This document shows positions 17,907-28,604 of a stretch of DNA of 64,000 nucleotides, in pieces. The stretch lies in the NCBI RefSeq assembly GCF_000526235.1, contig NZ_JAFR01000010.1:1-64000 (forward strand), in the 5' to 3' direction. The DNA comes from Acholeplasma granularum ATCC 19168. GTDB taxonomy: Bacteria; Bacillota_I; Bacilli_A; Acholeplasmatales; Acholeplasmataceae. Positions within the stretch are counted from its first letter, which is position 1; every line of letters begins with the position of its first letter. The notes beneath the pieces are model-generated. The model made no database searches, was not told the origin of the DNA, and saw only the letters and a program-made list of their open reading frames with translations. A program made the translations under genes and the position numbers.

Positions 17907-18305
17907 ATGTTTATTGAAGAAGCAAAAAAAGCTAGAGAAAAAGCTTATGTACCGTATTCTAATTTTAAAGTTGGTGCAGTCATAACTTTAAAAGATGGCA
18001 CCCATATTCATGGTGCAAATATTGAAAATAGTAGTTATGGACTAACATCATGTGCAGAACGTAACGGGTTATTTTCTTTAATTTCTCAAGGTTATAATGT
18101 CAAAGATATTAAAGAGATTACAATTATTGGTGACTCATATGGTCCAATTTCACCATGTGGTGCTTGTAGACAAGTATTAAGTGAACTTATCCCTCATGAA
18201 ACCCCAATATATTTAACAAATCTAAAAGGCGATGTGCATGAAACATCAGTTTCAGAACTTTTACCATTTGGTTTTGATTTAAATACAGATCGTACAAACA
18301 AATGA
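17907..18305 (+). CDS. cdd: Cytidine deaminase
   Basis: 132 residues. The zinc site is formed by CAERNGL and PCGACRQVLSE, and VPYSNFKVGA is the N-terminal substrate loop. It deaminates cytidine and deoxycytidine for pyrimidine salvage. It overlaps era by ATGA, the classic Firmicutes arrangement. Confidence 0.95.
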   Translation: MFIEEAKKAREKAYVPYSNFKVGAVITLKDGTHIHGANIENSSYGLTSCAERNGLFSLISQGYNVKDIKEITIIGDSYGPISPCGACRQVLSELIPHETPIYLTNLKGDVHETSVSELLPFGFDLNTDRTNK

Positions 18306-19186
18306 CAAAATCAGGATTTATAGCAATCGTTGGTAAACCAAATGTTGGAAAATCAACATTATTAAATGCTTTAATCGGTGAGAAGATAGCAATCACATCT
18401 CCTAAGGTTCAAACTACTCGTTTTCGTATTACAGGTATTTTAAGTGAAAACGAAAATCAGTTTGTTTTTATTGATACACCAGGGATGCATAAACCATACC
18501 ATGGTTTAGGAAAATCAATGGATAAGTCAGCATCTGATGCACTTTTAGATGCCGATTTAATTATGTGGGTTGTTGATCAAAGCTTCAAAAAAACGGATGA
18601 GCTGATATTAAACCGTATTAAAGATAGTGGGTTACCTGTTATATTAGTCATTAATAAAATTGATGAATTAGAAAAAAAATCAGATATTGACCAAATTATT
18701 GTTAGTTATTTAAACAAACACGAGTTTAATGAAATTATACCAATTTCTGCAAGAGAACAAACACATTTGGTACAACTAAAAAATGCCTTATCAAATTATT
18801 TAATTGAAGGACCACATTATTATCCAAGTGATTATAAAACAGATCAAACTGATGAATCACGAATGTCAGAAATTATAAGGGAACGTATTTTATACTATAC
18901 AGAGCAAGAAGTCCCTCATAGTGTTGCTGTAATGATTGAGTCTATGAAAATTAACAGTGAACTAAAAACACTTGATGTAGACGCTTTAATTATTGTTGAA
19001 CGTGATAGTCAAAAAGGTATCTTAATTGGTAAAAATGGTGAAAAACTTAAAAGAATAGGTACTGAAGCACGTAAAGAAATCAATAAAATATTTGAATTAA
19101 AGGTACATTTATCACTATGGGTTAAAGTCAAAAAAGACTGGAGAAATGACCCAAGTACCATCGCTCGTTATGGTTATGGTAAGTAA
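18302..19186 (+). CDS. era: GTPase Era
   Basis: 294 residues. G1 GKPNVGKST, G3 DTPG, G4 NKID and G5 SAR are visible, followed by the C-terminal KH domain (GILIGKNGEKLKRIG). Era binds the 3' end of 16S rRNA in 30S assembly. It sits with cdd and recO, separated from recO by two bases. Confidence 0.96.
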   Translation: MTKSGFIAIVGKPNVGKSTLLNALIGEKIAITSPKVQTTRFRITGILSENENQFVFIDTPGMHKPYHGLGKSMDKSASDALLDADLIMWVVDQSFKKTDELILNRIKDSGLPVILVINKIDELEKKSDIDQIIVSYLNKHEFNEIIPISAREQTHLVQLKNALSNYLIEGPHYYPSDYKTDQTDESRMSEIIRERILYYTEQEVPHSVAVMIESMKINSELKTLDVDALIIVERDSQKGILIGKNGEKLKRIGTEARKEINKIFELKVHLSLWVKVKKDWRNDPSTIARYGYGK

Positions 19187-19188
19187 TT

Positions 19189-19836
19189 ATGGAAGGTATT
19201 GTATACAAACAACAAAGTTATTTAGAAAATGATCGTTTAGTTTTTGTATATACACCTAAAGGAAGAATTACTTTAATTGCTAAAGGTAGTCAAAAAGTTA
19301 CTTCAAATTTACGTAATGTTGCACAATACTTAAATTTGATTACATTTGATGAAAAACCTAATAAAGTAATGTATACCTTAATAAATGCTAAGGTCATTAA
19401 TAATTTTTTATCATTAAAAAATGATTATAAAAAGTTAGAACAGGCAAGTATCTTATTCGACTTATTAAGTTTTGTATCAGACAATGATATGCATGAAAAA
19501 ATATATTTAATCATTAAAGATGCACTACTTAAATTTAGTAAAGAAAGTGTTTTATCATTTGGTTTTAAATTATTAAAACATCTAGGATATCCAATGAATT
19601 TAAAACCCGATGGTAGAATTGTTAAAGGATTTAACATCAATATTGGAAGTTTAGTATATGAAAATACTCCTTTAATATCAAATATCGATGTAGAGTTAAC
19701 AACTGAACTCATTAAATCAACTTTTCTTCCCTATGAACAACTACCAAGCTTAGATGATTATACCTATGAAAAACTTAAAAAATTTATGTATGATTATTAT
19801 GAACATCATACAGATATTAAAATATCACGCAAATAA
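19189..19836 (+). CDS. recO: DNA repair protein RecO
   Basis: 215 residues, shorter than the usual 240-250. The N-terminal OB fold is recognisable (EGIVYKQQSYLENDRLVFVY, KGRITLIAKGSQ). The C-terminal part is diverged and the family zinc-finger cysteines are absent, as in other mollicutes. RecO loads RecA on SSB-coated DNA with RecR. Position between era and glyQS supports the call. Confidence 0.85.
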   Translation: MEGIVYKQQSYLENDRLVFVYTPKGRITLIAKGSQKVTSNLRNVAQYLNLITFDEKPNKVMYTLINAKVINNFLSLKNDYKKLEQASILFDLLSFVSDNDMHEKIYLIIKDALLKFSKESVLSFGFKLLKHLGYPMNLKPDGRIVKGFNINIGSLVYENTPLISNIDVELTTELIKSTFLPYEQLPSLDDYTYEKLKKFMYDYYEHHTDIKISRK

Positions 19837-19850
19837 AGGAGATTACTTAA

Positions 19851-21221
19851 ATGGTAACATTAGAATATTTAGTACAATATGCAAAACAAACTGGATTTAT
19901 ATTTCAAGGTTCAGAAATCTATGGTGGTTTAGCAAATACATGGGACTATGGTCCTTTAGGTTCAAATTTAAAGAAAAACATTAAAGAAGCTTGGTTAAAA
20001 AAGTTTGTTAAACAGGCACCAAATGTTGTAGCACTTGACTCATCAATTTTATTAAATCCAATGGTTTGGCAAGCTAGTGGCCATTTATCTGGTTTTTCCG
20101 ATCCTTTAATTGAAAATAAAACATCCAATCAAAGATATCGTGCGGATAAACTTATCCTAGCACATGACCCAACTCAAAAACCTGATGGTTGGACAGAAGA
20201 TGAAATGTATGATTACATTATGAAGCATCAAATTAAAGATCCAGTATCTAAAACATCTGATTGGCTACCAATTAGAAAATTTAATATGATGTTTAAAACT
20301 TTTCAAGGTGTTGTTGAAGAAACAGCAAACGAAGTTTACTTAAGACCAGAAACAGCACAAGGTATATTTATTAACTTTAAAAATATTCAACGCTCTACTA
20401 GACTTAAAGTGCCATTTGGTGTTGGTCAAATTGGAAAAAGTTTTAGAAATGAAATCACTCCAGGTAATTTCATTTTTAGAACCAGAGAATTTGAACAAAT
20501 GGAACTAGAATTCTTCTGTAAACCAGGAACAGAACTTGAATGGTTTGATTACTGGATAAACTACATGATGAAGTTCTTAAAAGATTTAGGGATTAATCCT
20601 GAATTATTACGTGCAGAACCACATGCAAAAGAAGCACTGAGTCACTATTCAAATGCAACAACAGATATTGAATTTAAATATCCATGGGGATTTGATGAAC
20701 TATGGGGTATTGCAAGCAGAACAGATTTTGACCTGACTCAACATCAAAACCTAAGTAAAGAAGATCTAACTTACTTGGACCCTGAAACCAATGAAAGATA
20801 TATTCCTTACGTTATTGAACCATCTGTCGGGGTTGAACGTTTATTATTAATCTTTTTACTAAATGGCCTTGAAGAAGAAAAATTAGAATCAGGTGATACA
20901 CGCCAACTTCTAAAAATACATCCAGCACTTGCACCATATAAAGCAGCTATTTTACCACTTGTACGTAAAGAGCATAGTCAAAAAGCTAAAGAAATTCAAG
21001 CGCTGCTTGCAGAACATTTTGATGTTGTTTATGATGAAACCCAAAATATCGGTAAACGTTATCGTAGACAAGATGCAATTGGAACACCGTTTTGTATTAC
21101 AGTAGACCATCAAACAATGATTGATCAAACAGTTACAATTAGACACCGTGATTCGATGGAACAAACTCGTATAGCAATTGATAGCTTAGAAGACTTTATT
21201 AGAAAATCAATTAAATTTTAA
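19851..21221 (+). CDS. glyQS: Glycine-tRNA ligase, single-chain dimeric type
   Basis: 456 residues, class II synthetase. [20 protein letters not shown] (N-terminal) and motif 2 [20 protein letters not shown] are diagnostic of the alpha2 GlyRS, and the anticodon-binding domain follows (about 360-450). It charges tRNA-Gly. AAAGGAG precedes the start. Confidence 0.96.
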   Translation: MVTLEYLVQYAKQTGFIFQGSEIYGGLANTWDYGPLGSNLKKNIKEAWLKKFVKQAPNVVALDSSILLNPMVWQASGHLSGFSDPLIENKTSNQRYRADKLILAHDPTQKPDGWTEDEMYDYIMKHQIKDPVSKTSDWLPIRKFNMMFKTFQGVVEETANEVYLRPETAQGIFINFKNIQRSTRLKVPFGVGQIGKSFRNEITPGNFIFRTREFEQMELEFFCKPGTELEWFDYWINYMMKFLKDLGINPELLRAEPHAKEALSHYSNATTDIEFKYPWGFDELWGIASRTDFDLTQHQNLSKEDLTYLDPETNERYIPYVIEPSVGVERLLLIFLLNGLEEEKLESGDTRQLLKIHPALAPYKAAILPLVRKEHSQKAKEIQALLAEHFDVVYDETQNIGKRYRRQDAIGTPFCITVDHQTMIDQTVTIRHRDSMEQTRIAIDSLEDFIRKSIKF

Positions 21222-21238
21222 AAAAATAAAAGGAGAAA

Positions 21239-22969
21239 ATGATGGATCAGAATCTATATGCAAAAATCAATCAAGAAACAGATATAGTTTCACTGGTCTC
21301 TGAATATGTAGATTTAACCAAACGTGGTAAAAACTACATGGGATTATGTCCTTTTCATGATGAAAAATCCCCATCATTTTCAGTAACCCCTGATAAACAA
21401 CTAGCATATTGTTTTGGTTGCCACAAAGGTGGTTCACCCATAAACTTTTTATCTCAAATTAAAAACATTAGCACACATGAAGCAGCTGTTATATTAGGTA
21501 AGAGAATAGGCATTACATTTTCTAATGAACCAGTTATTAAAGATCCACTAGAAAATTTATATAACCTTATGAAAGATGCATCAAGTTTTTACCAGTTTGC
21601 TCTTAAAAATACAGATTCTGGTAAAATAGCGCTTGATTATTTAAATCAAAGAAAAATAGATGATGACATCTTAAATCATTTTGAAATAGGTTATGCACCG
21701 GATCAAGTTGATAGTTTATATAAAATGTTAAGATCCAAAAAGTATAGTGTAACTGATATGATGACTTTAGGATTAGTTAAACAAAACGAAGAAGGTATAT
21801 ACTATGATGTATTTAGAAATCGTATAACCTTTCCGATTAAAGATCAAAAAGGTGCAATTATAGGTTTTTCAGCTAGAGCATTAAATAAGAATGAAAAAGC
21901 AAAATACATAAACTCCACTGAAACACCAATCTTTAAAAAAGGTGAACAACTCTATCATTATAGTGATTCCATCACCAGTTCAATCAAACAAAAACATGTC
22001 ATTTTACATGAAGGATTCTTTGATGTAATTGCATCATATAAAGCCGGATTTAATGCAAGTGTTGCAACAATGGGAACAGCACTTACAAGTGATCAGGTAA
22101 AACTACTCAAACGCATTACAAACCATGTAGTTATCGCATATGATGGTGATAGTGCAGGTATTGATGCAACCTTAAAAGTTATACCACTGCTTAAAAATGA
22201 GAAAGTAAATGTTTCAATTCTAAATTTACCAAATAAGATGGATCCAGATGATTATATACTTAAACATGGTAAAGAAAAATATCATAAACTGTTTGATAAA
22301 TTATTAGATGCTTACCAATTTGGCTATATGGAATATCAAAAAGGTAGAGACTTTACAAAAGCAGATGCAATTACTGCATTTAAAAAAGATATGCAATATT
22401 TACTTAAAAATGCAGATCCTACAATTATTGATCTTTATGAAAGAAAATCATTTGACGAATTAGGTATACAACTTTTAATTGGTAATAACTATTCAAAATT
22501 ACCGATAAAAGAAAAACAAATACCTAGACAAATGATTAATAGAGCAGAAAGAGCAATAGATACAATATTAATTAACTTACTTAAAGAAAATAAATACTAT
22601 CATAAAATCAAGGATAATATTTCATTAACACATATTAATAATCCTGAAAAACGAAAGTTATATAAAGATTTACTATATTATTATGAAATCAATCCAAACA
22701 CTGCACTAGATATTAACCTTTTTATGCAAGGTTACTCCAAACAAACTGAGTTAATTAAATCATACATTGAAACAACTGATTATAAAAATAATTTATTAAT
22801 AGAAGATGATAATCAGTTTCAAAATATATTTAAACATATCACGGACTATCAAATTCAATTAGAAATTAATAGTCATATCAAAGCAATCGAAGTGTTAGAA
22901 GATGAATCCAAAGAAGCATATCATCTAAAACAAATCGAACAATTAAGAAAGCAGGTAAAAAACATATGA
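21239..22969 (+). CDS. dnaG: DNA primase
   Basis: 576 residues. The N-terminal zinc finger is CPFH...CFGCHKGG. The TOPRIM core shows [10 protein letters not shown] and AYDGDSAG. The C-terminal part is the DnaB-binding region. Two ATGs (21239, 21242) follow an AGGAG site; the second has better spacing. It overlaps rpoD by ATGA, the macromolecular-synthesis operon pairing. Confidence 0.95.
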   Translation: MMDQNLYAKINQETDIVSLVSEYVDLTKRGKNYMGLCPFHDEKSPSFSVTPDKQLAYCFGCHKGGSPINFLSQIKNISTHEAAVILGKRIGITFSNEPVIKDPLENLYNLMKDASSFYQFALKNTDSGKIALDYLNQRKIDDDILNHFEIGYAPDQVDSLYKMLRSKKYSVTDMMTLGLVKQNEEGIYYDVFRNRITFPIKDQKGAIIGFSARALNKNEKAKYINSTETPIFKKGEQLYHYSDSITSSIKQKHVILHEGFFDVIASYKAGFNASVATMGTALTSDQVKLLKRITNHVVIAYDGDSAGIDATLKVIPLLKNEKVNVSILNLPNKMDPDDYILKHGKEKYHKLFDKLLDAYQFGYMEYQKGRDFTKADAITAFKKDMQYLLKNADPTIIDLYERKSFDELGIQLLIGNNYSKLPIKEKQIPRQMINRAERAIDTILINLLKENKYYHKIKDNISLTHINNPEKRKLYKDLLYYYEINPNTALDINLFMQGYSKQTELIKSYIETTDYKNNLLIEDDNQFQNIFKHITDYQIQLEINSHIKAIEVLEDESKEAYHLKQIEQLRKQVKNI

Positions 22970-24219
22970 GTTTAAAACCGATAATTACTAAATTAACAAA
23001 AAAAGCAGGCAAGAAGAAAACACTTGTACAATCAGATTTAGCAGAATTTGTAGAACTAGATTCTGATGATTACTTTGAACTAGAAAAAGAACTAGCAGCA
23101 CTTGAAATAGATGTGTTATTAGACGATGATGATCAAGAAGATTCTGTAGATGATTTGTTTGATGAAGAAGATATTGACGTTGATAAAGACGTTGAAGATG
23201 AACCAGATGAATTATCATTATCTAGTTTAGAAGTCGAAGAAGTTCAAGAAGAAGAATTATTAAACATCGAAGCAATCCCTTCTAGTATTAAAGTAGATGA
23301 CCCTGTACGTATGTATCTAAAAGAAATTGGTCAAATTCCTTTATTAAATATTGATCAAGAACGTAAATACGCAATTATGGTATATGAAGGACGTGTGGCA
23401 TTAGAACAGCTAGAAGCAGTTAGAAATGGTGAAGTTGAACTGGATGATAAAGATGTTGAATCATTAGAAGAAACAATCAGAAAAGGCCATTATGCTAAGG
23501 AAAAATTAGTAGAAGCCAACTACCGTTTAGTTGTAAGTATTGCTAAAAAATATACTCAAAGAGGCTTATTATTCTTAGATTTAATTCAAGAAGGAAATAT
23601 GGGCTTAATGCGTGCTGTTGACAAGTTTGATTACGAAAAAGGATTTAAATTTTCAACATATGCAACATGGTGGATTCGCCAAGCAATTACACGTGCAGTA
23701 GCAGACCAAGCAAGAACAATTCGTATTCCAGTACATATGGTTGAAACAATTAATAAGATGATTCGTATTCAACGCCAACTTGTACAAGAATTAGGTCGTG
23801 ATGCAACCATTGAAGAAATTGCTGAAAAGATGGATATTACACCTGAAAAAGTTCAAAACATTCAAAGAATTGCTAAAGAACCAATTTCACTAGAAGCACC
23901 AGTTGGTGAAGAAGAAGATTCTTCATTAGGCGATTTTATTAGTGATCCAAATGCACTAAATCCACATGATTATATGATGCAAGAAATGGTTAAAAAAACA
24001 TTAGATGAAGTCTTAGAAACATTAACAGATAGAGAAGAAAAAGTTCTAAGACTGCGTTATGGTCTACTTGATGGTAAAACACATACACTTGAAGAAGTCG
24101 GTAAAGAATTTGGTGTAACGCGTGAAAGAATTCGTCAAATTGAAGCTAAAGCTTTAAGAAAACTAAGAAGTCCACAACGTCAAAATAAATTAAAAGAGTT
24201 CTATATTTCAAGAAAATGA
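22966..24219 (+). CDS. rpoD: Primary sigma factor RpoD/SigA
   Basis: 417 residues. The N-terminal 110 residues are very acidic ([20 protein letters not shown]), like region 1.1. Region 1.2 is [16 protein letters not shown], region 2 includes [20 protein letters not shown], and region 4 ends with [20 protein letters not shown]. It directs RNA polymerase to the TTGACA/TATAAT promoters found throughout this window. It overlaps trmK by ATGA. Confidence 0.97.
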   Translation: MSLKPIITKLTKKAGKKKTLVQSDLAEFVELDSDDYFELEKELAALEIDVLLDDDDQEDSVDDLFDEEDIDVDKDVEDEPDELSLSSLEVEEVQEEELLNIEAIPSSIKVDDPVRMYLKEIGQIPLLNIDQERKYAIMVYEGRVALEQLEAVRNGEVELDDKDVESLEETIRKGHYAKEKLVEANYRLVVSIAKKYTQRGLLFLDLIQEGNMGLMRAVDKFDYEKGFKFSTYATWWIRQAITRAVADQARTIRIPVHMVETINKMIRIQRQLVQELGRDATIEEIAEKMDITPEKVQNIQRIAKEPISLEAPVGEEEDSSLGDFISDPNALNPHDYMMQEMVKKTLDEVLETLTDREEKVLRLRYGLLDGKTHTLEEVGKEFGVTRERIRQIEAKALRKLRSPQRQNKLKEFYISRK

Positions 24220-24833
24220 ACCGAATAGACTTTATTACATCCCTTTTAAAAGGTTATGATACAGTTTTAGATATTGGTGCAGATCATGGACTAGTTATTA
24301 AAAAAGCAATTGATTTAGGTTACATTAAAAATGGTATTGCTGCAGATATTAATAAGGGTCCTTTAAATCATGCTAAAAAAAATCTAACAGGTTATCCTGT
24401 TAGGTTTTATTTATCTGATGGATTTAAAAAAATAGATGCAGACTATGATTTAGCTGTCATTACTGGTATGGGTTCAAGACTCATCATAGATATTCTAAAA
24501 CATGCAAAATTAGATAGAACATATATATTGGGTGCAAATGAAAAAGTAGAAATTCTTAGATCATGGCTTGTTTCAAATAATTATGAAATTATTGATGAAT
24601 ATATCATTTATGACGGCTTTTATTATGTATTTTTAAAGGTTAAAAAGGGTCAAATGAATTTATCAGATAGTGATTTATATGTTGGACCAATACTTAAAAA
24701 TAAAGTTGAAGCAACCCAGTATTTTAAACACAAAAAAGACCATTTCTTATCCCTATTAAATAAAGTTCATGGTAAAAAATATGATGAATTTCATACAATC
24801 TACACATATTTTAATGAAGTATTAAAAAAATAA
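24216..24833 (+). CDS. trmK: tRNA (adenine22-N1)-methyltransferase TrmK
   Basis: 205 residues, Rossmann methyltransferase with SAM motif [10 protein letters not shown] and [16 protein letters not shown]. The family GMGG reads GMGS. TrmK methylates A22 in tRNA. The gene usually follows rpoD in Firmicutes, as here, but its common partner nif3/yqfO is missing. Confidence 0.88.
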   Translation: MNRIDFITSLLKGYDTVLDIGADHGLVIKKAIDLGYIKNGIAADINKGPLNHAKKNLTGYPVRFYLSDGFKKIDADYDLAVITGMGSRLIIDILKHAKLDRTYILGANEKVEILRSWLVSNNYEIIDEYIIYDGFYYVFLKVKKGQMNLSDSDLYVGPILKNKVEATQYFKHKKDHFLSLLNKVHGKKYDEFHTIYTYFNEVLKK

Positions 24834-24838
24834 TGCAT

Positions 24839-24866
24839 GGCTTAATAATATTAAGCCTTTTTTTTG
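24839..24866 (+). terminator. Terminator after trmK
   Basis: GGCTTAA and TTAAGCC with a five-base loop, then eight T residues. It ends the housekeeping cluster. Confidence 0.85.
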
Positions 24867-24907
24867 GTATAATAAATTTTACAACAAGAAAGAGAATTTG
24901 ATAACTT

Positions 24908-26659
24908 ATGATTAAATCATTTAGATTTTTAAAGCCATATTTTTGGTGGGTCATCTTAATATTTATATTAGTAGCATTTAGAGCAGTTACAAACCTTGCT
25001 CTACCTTTTTTTCTAGGTGAACTCATTAATGACATGATTAGCAGTCAGTTAAGTATGCAGGATAAATATAATAGTATTATTATGAATGGCCTTTTAATGT
25101 TTGGTACAACAATCCTTGGTATAGGTGCAATACTAACCTCAGGATTTTTAGAGTCAAGAGTATCTAGCGCTTATGGTAGAGACTTAAGAAATGCTTTATA
25201 CGAAAAGGTACAAAAGTTTTCTATGAAGGAGATGGATAAGTTTACAACGTCTTCTTTAATTACACGTACAACAAATGATATTCAATCACTTCAAACAATG
25301 ATTGCCCAACTTCTAAGAAGTGTCATTATGGCACCAATTATGGCAATTGGTGGACTTATTATGGCATATGTGAAAAGCCCTAATTTAACTGTGTTTTTAT
25401 TTATTTCAATTGCAGTTATTATTATCTTTTTAACAGTCCTTTTATTTATAGCAATTCCTAAATTTAAAACAATTCAAAAACTTATTGATAAAATGAATTT
25501 AGTTACACGTGAAAATTTAAGTGGATTACGTGTTGTACGTGCATTTAATACCCAAAAAATGCAAGCTAAAAAATCTAAAGATGTTGCCAAAGAAGCAATG
25601 GATAGAAATATTTTAGTTAATCGTATATTTAACTCGATTTGGCCAGTATTAGGCTTAATTATGCAACTTACAACAGCAATGTTATATTTTGTTGCAGTAG
25701 ATCAAGGATTAATCTCCTTAAATTCAGTATTTGAACCAGGAGATATTTCTGCAATTGTTCAATATGCATCTCAAGCTTTAATGAACTTTATGTTTATAAC
25801 TATGATACTTACAATGATTCCTAGAGCAGCAATTTCTGCAAGAAGAATTATGCAAGTTATTGATTCTGATGTATCTATAAACGATCCAGCAAATCCGTTA
25901 CCCATTAAAGAGGTTAAAGGTCGCATTGAATTTGATAACGTAACGTTTAAGTATCCTGATGCAGATGAACCTGTTTTAAGTCATATATCATTTGTTGCAA
26001 ATCCGGGTGAGGTCACAGCATTTATTGGTTCAACAGGAAGTGGTAAATCAACACTCATTAACTTAATTCCAAGATTTTATGACCCAACATCAGGTCGTAT
26101 ACTTATGGATGATGTAGATATTACTTTATATAATCAAAATGACTATTTAAAGCATATTGGTTATGTTCCACAAAAGGGTAATCTTTTTAAAGGTACAATT
26201 GAATCAAATATTGCGTTTGGTCAAGACATTACTAATGAGAGTGCTGTAAAAAAGGCTGCTCAAATTGCACAAGCAGAAAGTTTTATTGAAAACCTTGATG
26301 ATAAATACAAATCACCAATTACCCAAGGTGGTACAAATGTTTCAGGTGGTCAACGACAAAGATTATCTATTGCAAGAGCTATTGCTAAGAATCCGAAAAT
26401 ATATATATTTGACGATTCATTTTCTGCATTAGACTATAAAACAGATTTAAACCTAAGAAATGCTTTAAAGGAAAATATAGAAGCTACAATTTTAATTGTT
26501 GCACAAAGAATTAATAGTATAAAAAATGCTGATAAGATAGTTGTTCTTGATAAAGGCATTATTGCAGGAATTGGTACGCATGATGAGTTAATGAAATCAT
26601 CAACTGTTTACCGTGAAATTGCTGAATCTCAATTAAGTCAGGAGGAACTTCTTAGATGA
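24908..26659 (+). CDS. Heterodimeric ABC exporter subunit A (degenerate site)
   Basis: 583 residues: six-helix transmembrane domain (about 1-310) and nucleotide-binding domain. Walker A is GSTGSGKST and the signature VSGGQRQRLS, but the Walker B end is FDDSF with Asp in place of the catalytic Glu. This is the noncanonical half of heterodimeric exporters such as BmrCD, LmrCD or TM287/288. It overlaps the partner gene by 4 bases. Probably multidrug or lipid efflux; the substrate is unknown. Confidence 0.9.
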   Translation: MIKSFRFLKPYFWWVILIFILVAFRAVTNLALPFFLGELINDMISSQLSMQDKYNSIIMNGLLMFGTTILGIGAILTSGFLESRVSSAYGRDLRNALYEKVQKFSMKEMDKFTTSSLITRTTNDIQSLQTMIAQLLRSVIMAPIMAIGGLIMAYVKSPNLTVFLFISIAVIIIFLTVLLFIAIPKFKTIQKLIDKMNLVTRENLSGLRVVRAFNTQKMQAKKSKDVAKEAMDRNILVNRIFNSIWPVLGLIMQLTTAMLYFVAVDQGLISLNSVFEPGDISAIVQYASQALMNFMFITMILTMIPRAAISARRIMQVIDSDVSINDPANPLPIKEVKGRIEFDNVTFKYPDADEPVLSHISFVANPGEVTAFIGSTGSGKSTLINLIPRFYDPTSGRILMDDVDITLYNQNDYLKHIGYVPQKGNLFKGTIESNIAFGQDITNESAVKKAAQIAQAESFIENLDDKYKSPITQGGTNVSGGQRQRLSIARAIAKNPKIYIFDDSFSALDYKTDLNLRNALKENIEATILIVAQRINSIKNADKIVVLDKGIIAGIGTHDELMKSSTVYREIAESQLSQEELLR

Positions 26660-28467
26660 ACAGAAGACATGCAAATTTTGAAAATAGAAAAGCAAATGAC
26701 TTTTGGGGTACACTTAAAAGATTACTTAATTATTTGAAAAAAGATAAATATATTGTTATTATGGCTGCAATATTTTCGATTATCACAGCATTAATTACTG
26801 TATTTACACCAATTTTATCGGGTAAGTTATTAACAAGTATTGAACTAATTTGGAGTGGTAAGGATCCACTTGGGATTATTGATTTATTTGGTTTAAAACT
26901 AAATTTTAATGAAGTATTGATTGGATTAATTATGACAGCATCCCTTTCGTTTTTATTAGGGCTCAGTCAAGGATATCTACTTATAGGAGTTACTCAGCGT
27001 CTGACCTTTAAAATGAGATCAGATTTAGCAGACAAAATTAATACCTTACCATTAAACTTTTTTGATAAACATAAAACAGGTGACATATTATCACGTGTGA
27101 CTAATGATGTAGATACAATTAACCAAACCCTTACTCAAAGTATTTCAGAAATTTTTAGATCATTTACACTCGTAGCTTCGATACTTATTATTATGTTTAT
27201 TATGCGTTGGGACTTAGCACTGATTACGACAGTATCTGTTGTATTATCCTTTTATGTTGCCTCTAAATTCGTTAAACTATCACAAAGATACTTTAAGCAA
27301 GCAGCAAAAAATACAGGCGATATGAGTGGACATATTGAAGAAGTTTACCATGGTCATCAAGTCGTTAAAGTATTTAATCATCAAAAACAATCAAAAGATG
27401 AATTTGATGAAATTAATAATAGAATTTATGAAACATCATGGAAGGCACAGTTTGTATCTTCAATTATGGTGCCAATTCAATTTTTATTTACCAATATGGC
27501 ATTTATTGCTGTTGCTATGATTGGTGGGTACTTACTCATGACAGATCCACTTTTTGAAGTAGGATTTATTATGACCTTCATTATGTATGCAAGACAGGTT
27601 GCTCAACCAATCTTATCTATTGGTCAAACAGCATCAGTTCTTCAACAAACAGCTGCATCAGCTGAAAGAATATTTTTCATTATGGATGCAGAATCTGAAA
27701 GTGATGAGTCATCAATACCAAATAAACTTAAAACAATTAAAGGACAAGTGGAATTTAGAAATGTCCATTTTAGTTATATTAAAGATACACCAGTAATTCA
27801 AGGCCTATCAGCGGTTATTAAACCTGGACAGATGGTTGCTATTGTTGGACCTACTGGGGCAGGTAAAACAACCCTTGTTAATTTACTTATGAGATTTTAT
27901 GAACTGGACCAAGGTTCGATACTAATTGATGGTGTAGATATTAAAGATATGAAACGTGAAGAAGTAAGAAGTTACTTTGGTATGGTCTTACAAGATTCTT
28001 GGATCTTTGAAGGTTCAGTTTTAGATAACATTAAGTATGGTTCAGAAGATAAGACTTTAGAGGATGTAGAACAGGCAGCCAAAGCTGCACAAACTGATCA
28101 CTTTATTCATTCATTATCTGATAATTATAATTTTATACTATCTGAAGATGGACAAAATATTAGCCAAGGCCAAAGACAATTAATTACAATTTCAAGAGCA
28201 ATGTTAGCAGACAAACCAATGCTAATTCTAGATGAGGCAACATCATCAGTTGATACCCGTACTGAAATATTAATTCAAAAAGCGATGGACCGTTTGATGA
28301 AGGGTAGAACTGCATTTGTTATTGCCCATAGATTGTCAACAATTAAAAATGCAGATGTTATATTTGTTGTAAAAGACGGTAATATTATCGAACAAGGTGA
28401 CCACAACACCCTTATAAATAAAGGTGGATTTTACGCACAATTATATAATTCACAATTTGAGTCATAA
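26656..28467 (+). CDS. Heterodimeric ABC exporter subunit B (catalytic site)
   Basis: 603 residues with the same domain order. Walker A GPTGAGKTT, signature ISQGQRQL and Walker B LILDEATSSVD with the catalytic Glu intact. It supplies the ATPase-competent site to the dimer with the preceding gene. It is followed by the tRNA-Arg promoter. Confidence 0.92.
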   Translation: MNRRHANFENRKANDFWGTLKRLLNYLKKDKYIVIMAAIFSIITALITVFTPILSGKLLTSIELIWSGKDPLGIIDLFGLKLNFNEVLIGLIMTASLSFLLGLSQGYLLIGVTQRLTFKMRSDLADKINTLPLNFFDKHKTGDILSRVTNDVDTINQTLTQSISEIFRSFTLVASILIIMFIMRWDLALITTVSVVLSFYVASKFVKLSQRYFKQAAKNTGDMSGHIEEVYHGHQVVKVFNHQKQSKDEFDEINNRIYETSWKAQFVSSIMVPIQFLFTNMAFIAVAMIGGYLLMTDPLFEVGFIMTFIMYARQVAQPILSIGQTASVLQQTAASAERIFFIMDAESESDESSIPNKLKTIKGQVEFRNVHFSYIKDTPVIQGLSAVIKPGQMVAIVGPTGAGKTTLVNLLMRFYELDQGSILIDGVDIKDMKREEVRSYFGMVLQDSWIFEGSVLDNIKYGSEDKTLEDVEQAAKAAQTDHFIHSLSDNYNFILSEDGQNISQGQRQLITISRAMLADKPMLILDEATSSVDTRTEILIQKAMDRLMKGRTAFVIAHRLSTIKNADVIFVVKDGNIIEQGDHNTLINKGGFYAQLYNSQFES

Positions 28468-28472
28468 AAGGC

Positions 28473-28501
28473 TTTACATTCAGCAATGAATAAGTTATAA
28501 T
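28473..28501 (+). promoter_or_regulatory. Promoter of tRNA-Arg
   Basis: TTTACA (28473-28478), 17-base spacer, TATAAT (28496-28501). An imperfect dyad, GCAATGAATA against TATTTATTGC, brackets the -10 region. Confidence 0.8.
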
Positions 28502-28521
28502 ATTTATTGCTGACTTGAAGT

Positions 28522-28598
28522 GTCCGAATAGCTCAGCTGGATAGAGCAATAGCCTTCTAAGCTATCGGTCGGGGGTTCGAATCCCTCTTCGGACGCCA
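28522..28598 (+). tRNA. tRNA-Arg (anticodon TCT)
   Basis: The 77-base cloverleaf folds completely: acceptor GTCCGAA with TTCGGAC, D arm GCTC-GAGC, anticodon stem ATAGC-GCTAT with loop CTTCTAA (anticodon TCT, reads AGA), T arm GGGGGTTCGAATCCCTC with one imperfect pair, and an encoded CCA. It sits between the ABC operon and an IS3-family transposase. Confidence 0.97.
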
Positions 28599-28604
28599 TC
28601 ATGA

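Noticed and set aside
22988-23218. Minus-strand frame rich in His, Leu and Gln
   Set aside because: It is the complement of the acidic N-terminal region of rpoD, which explains its composition.
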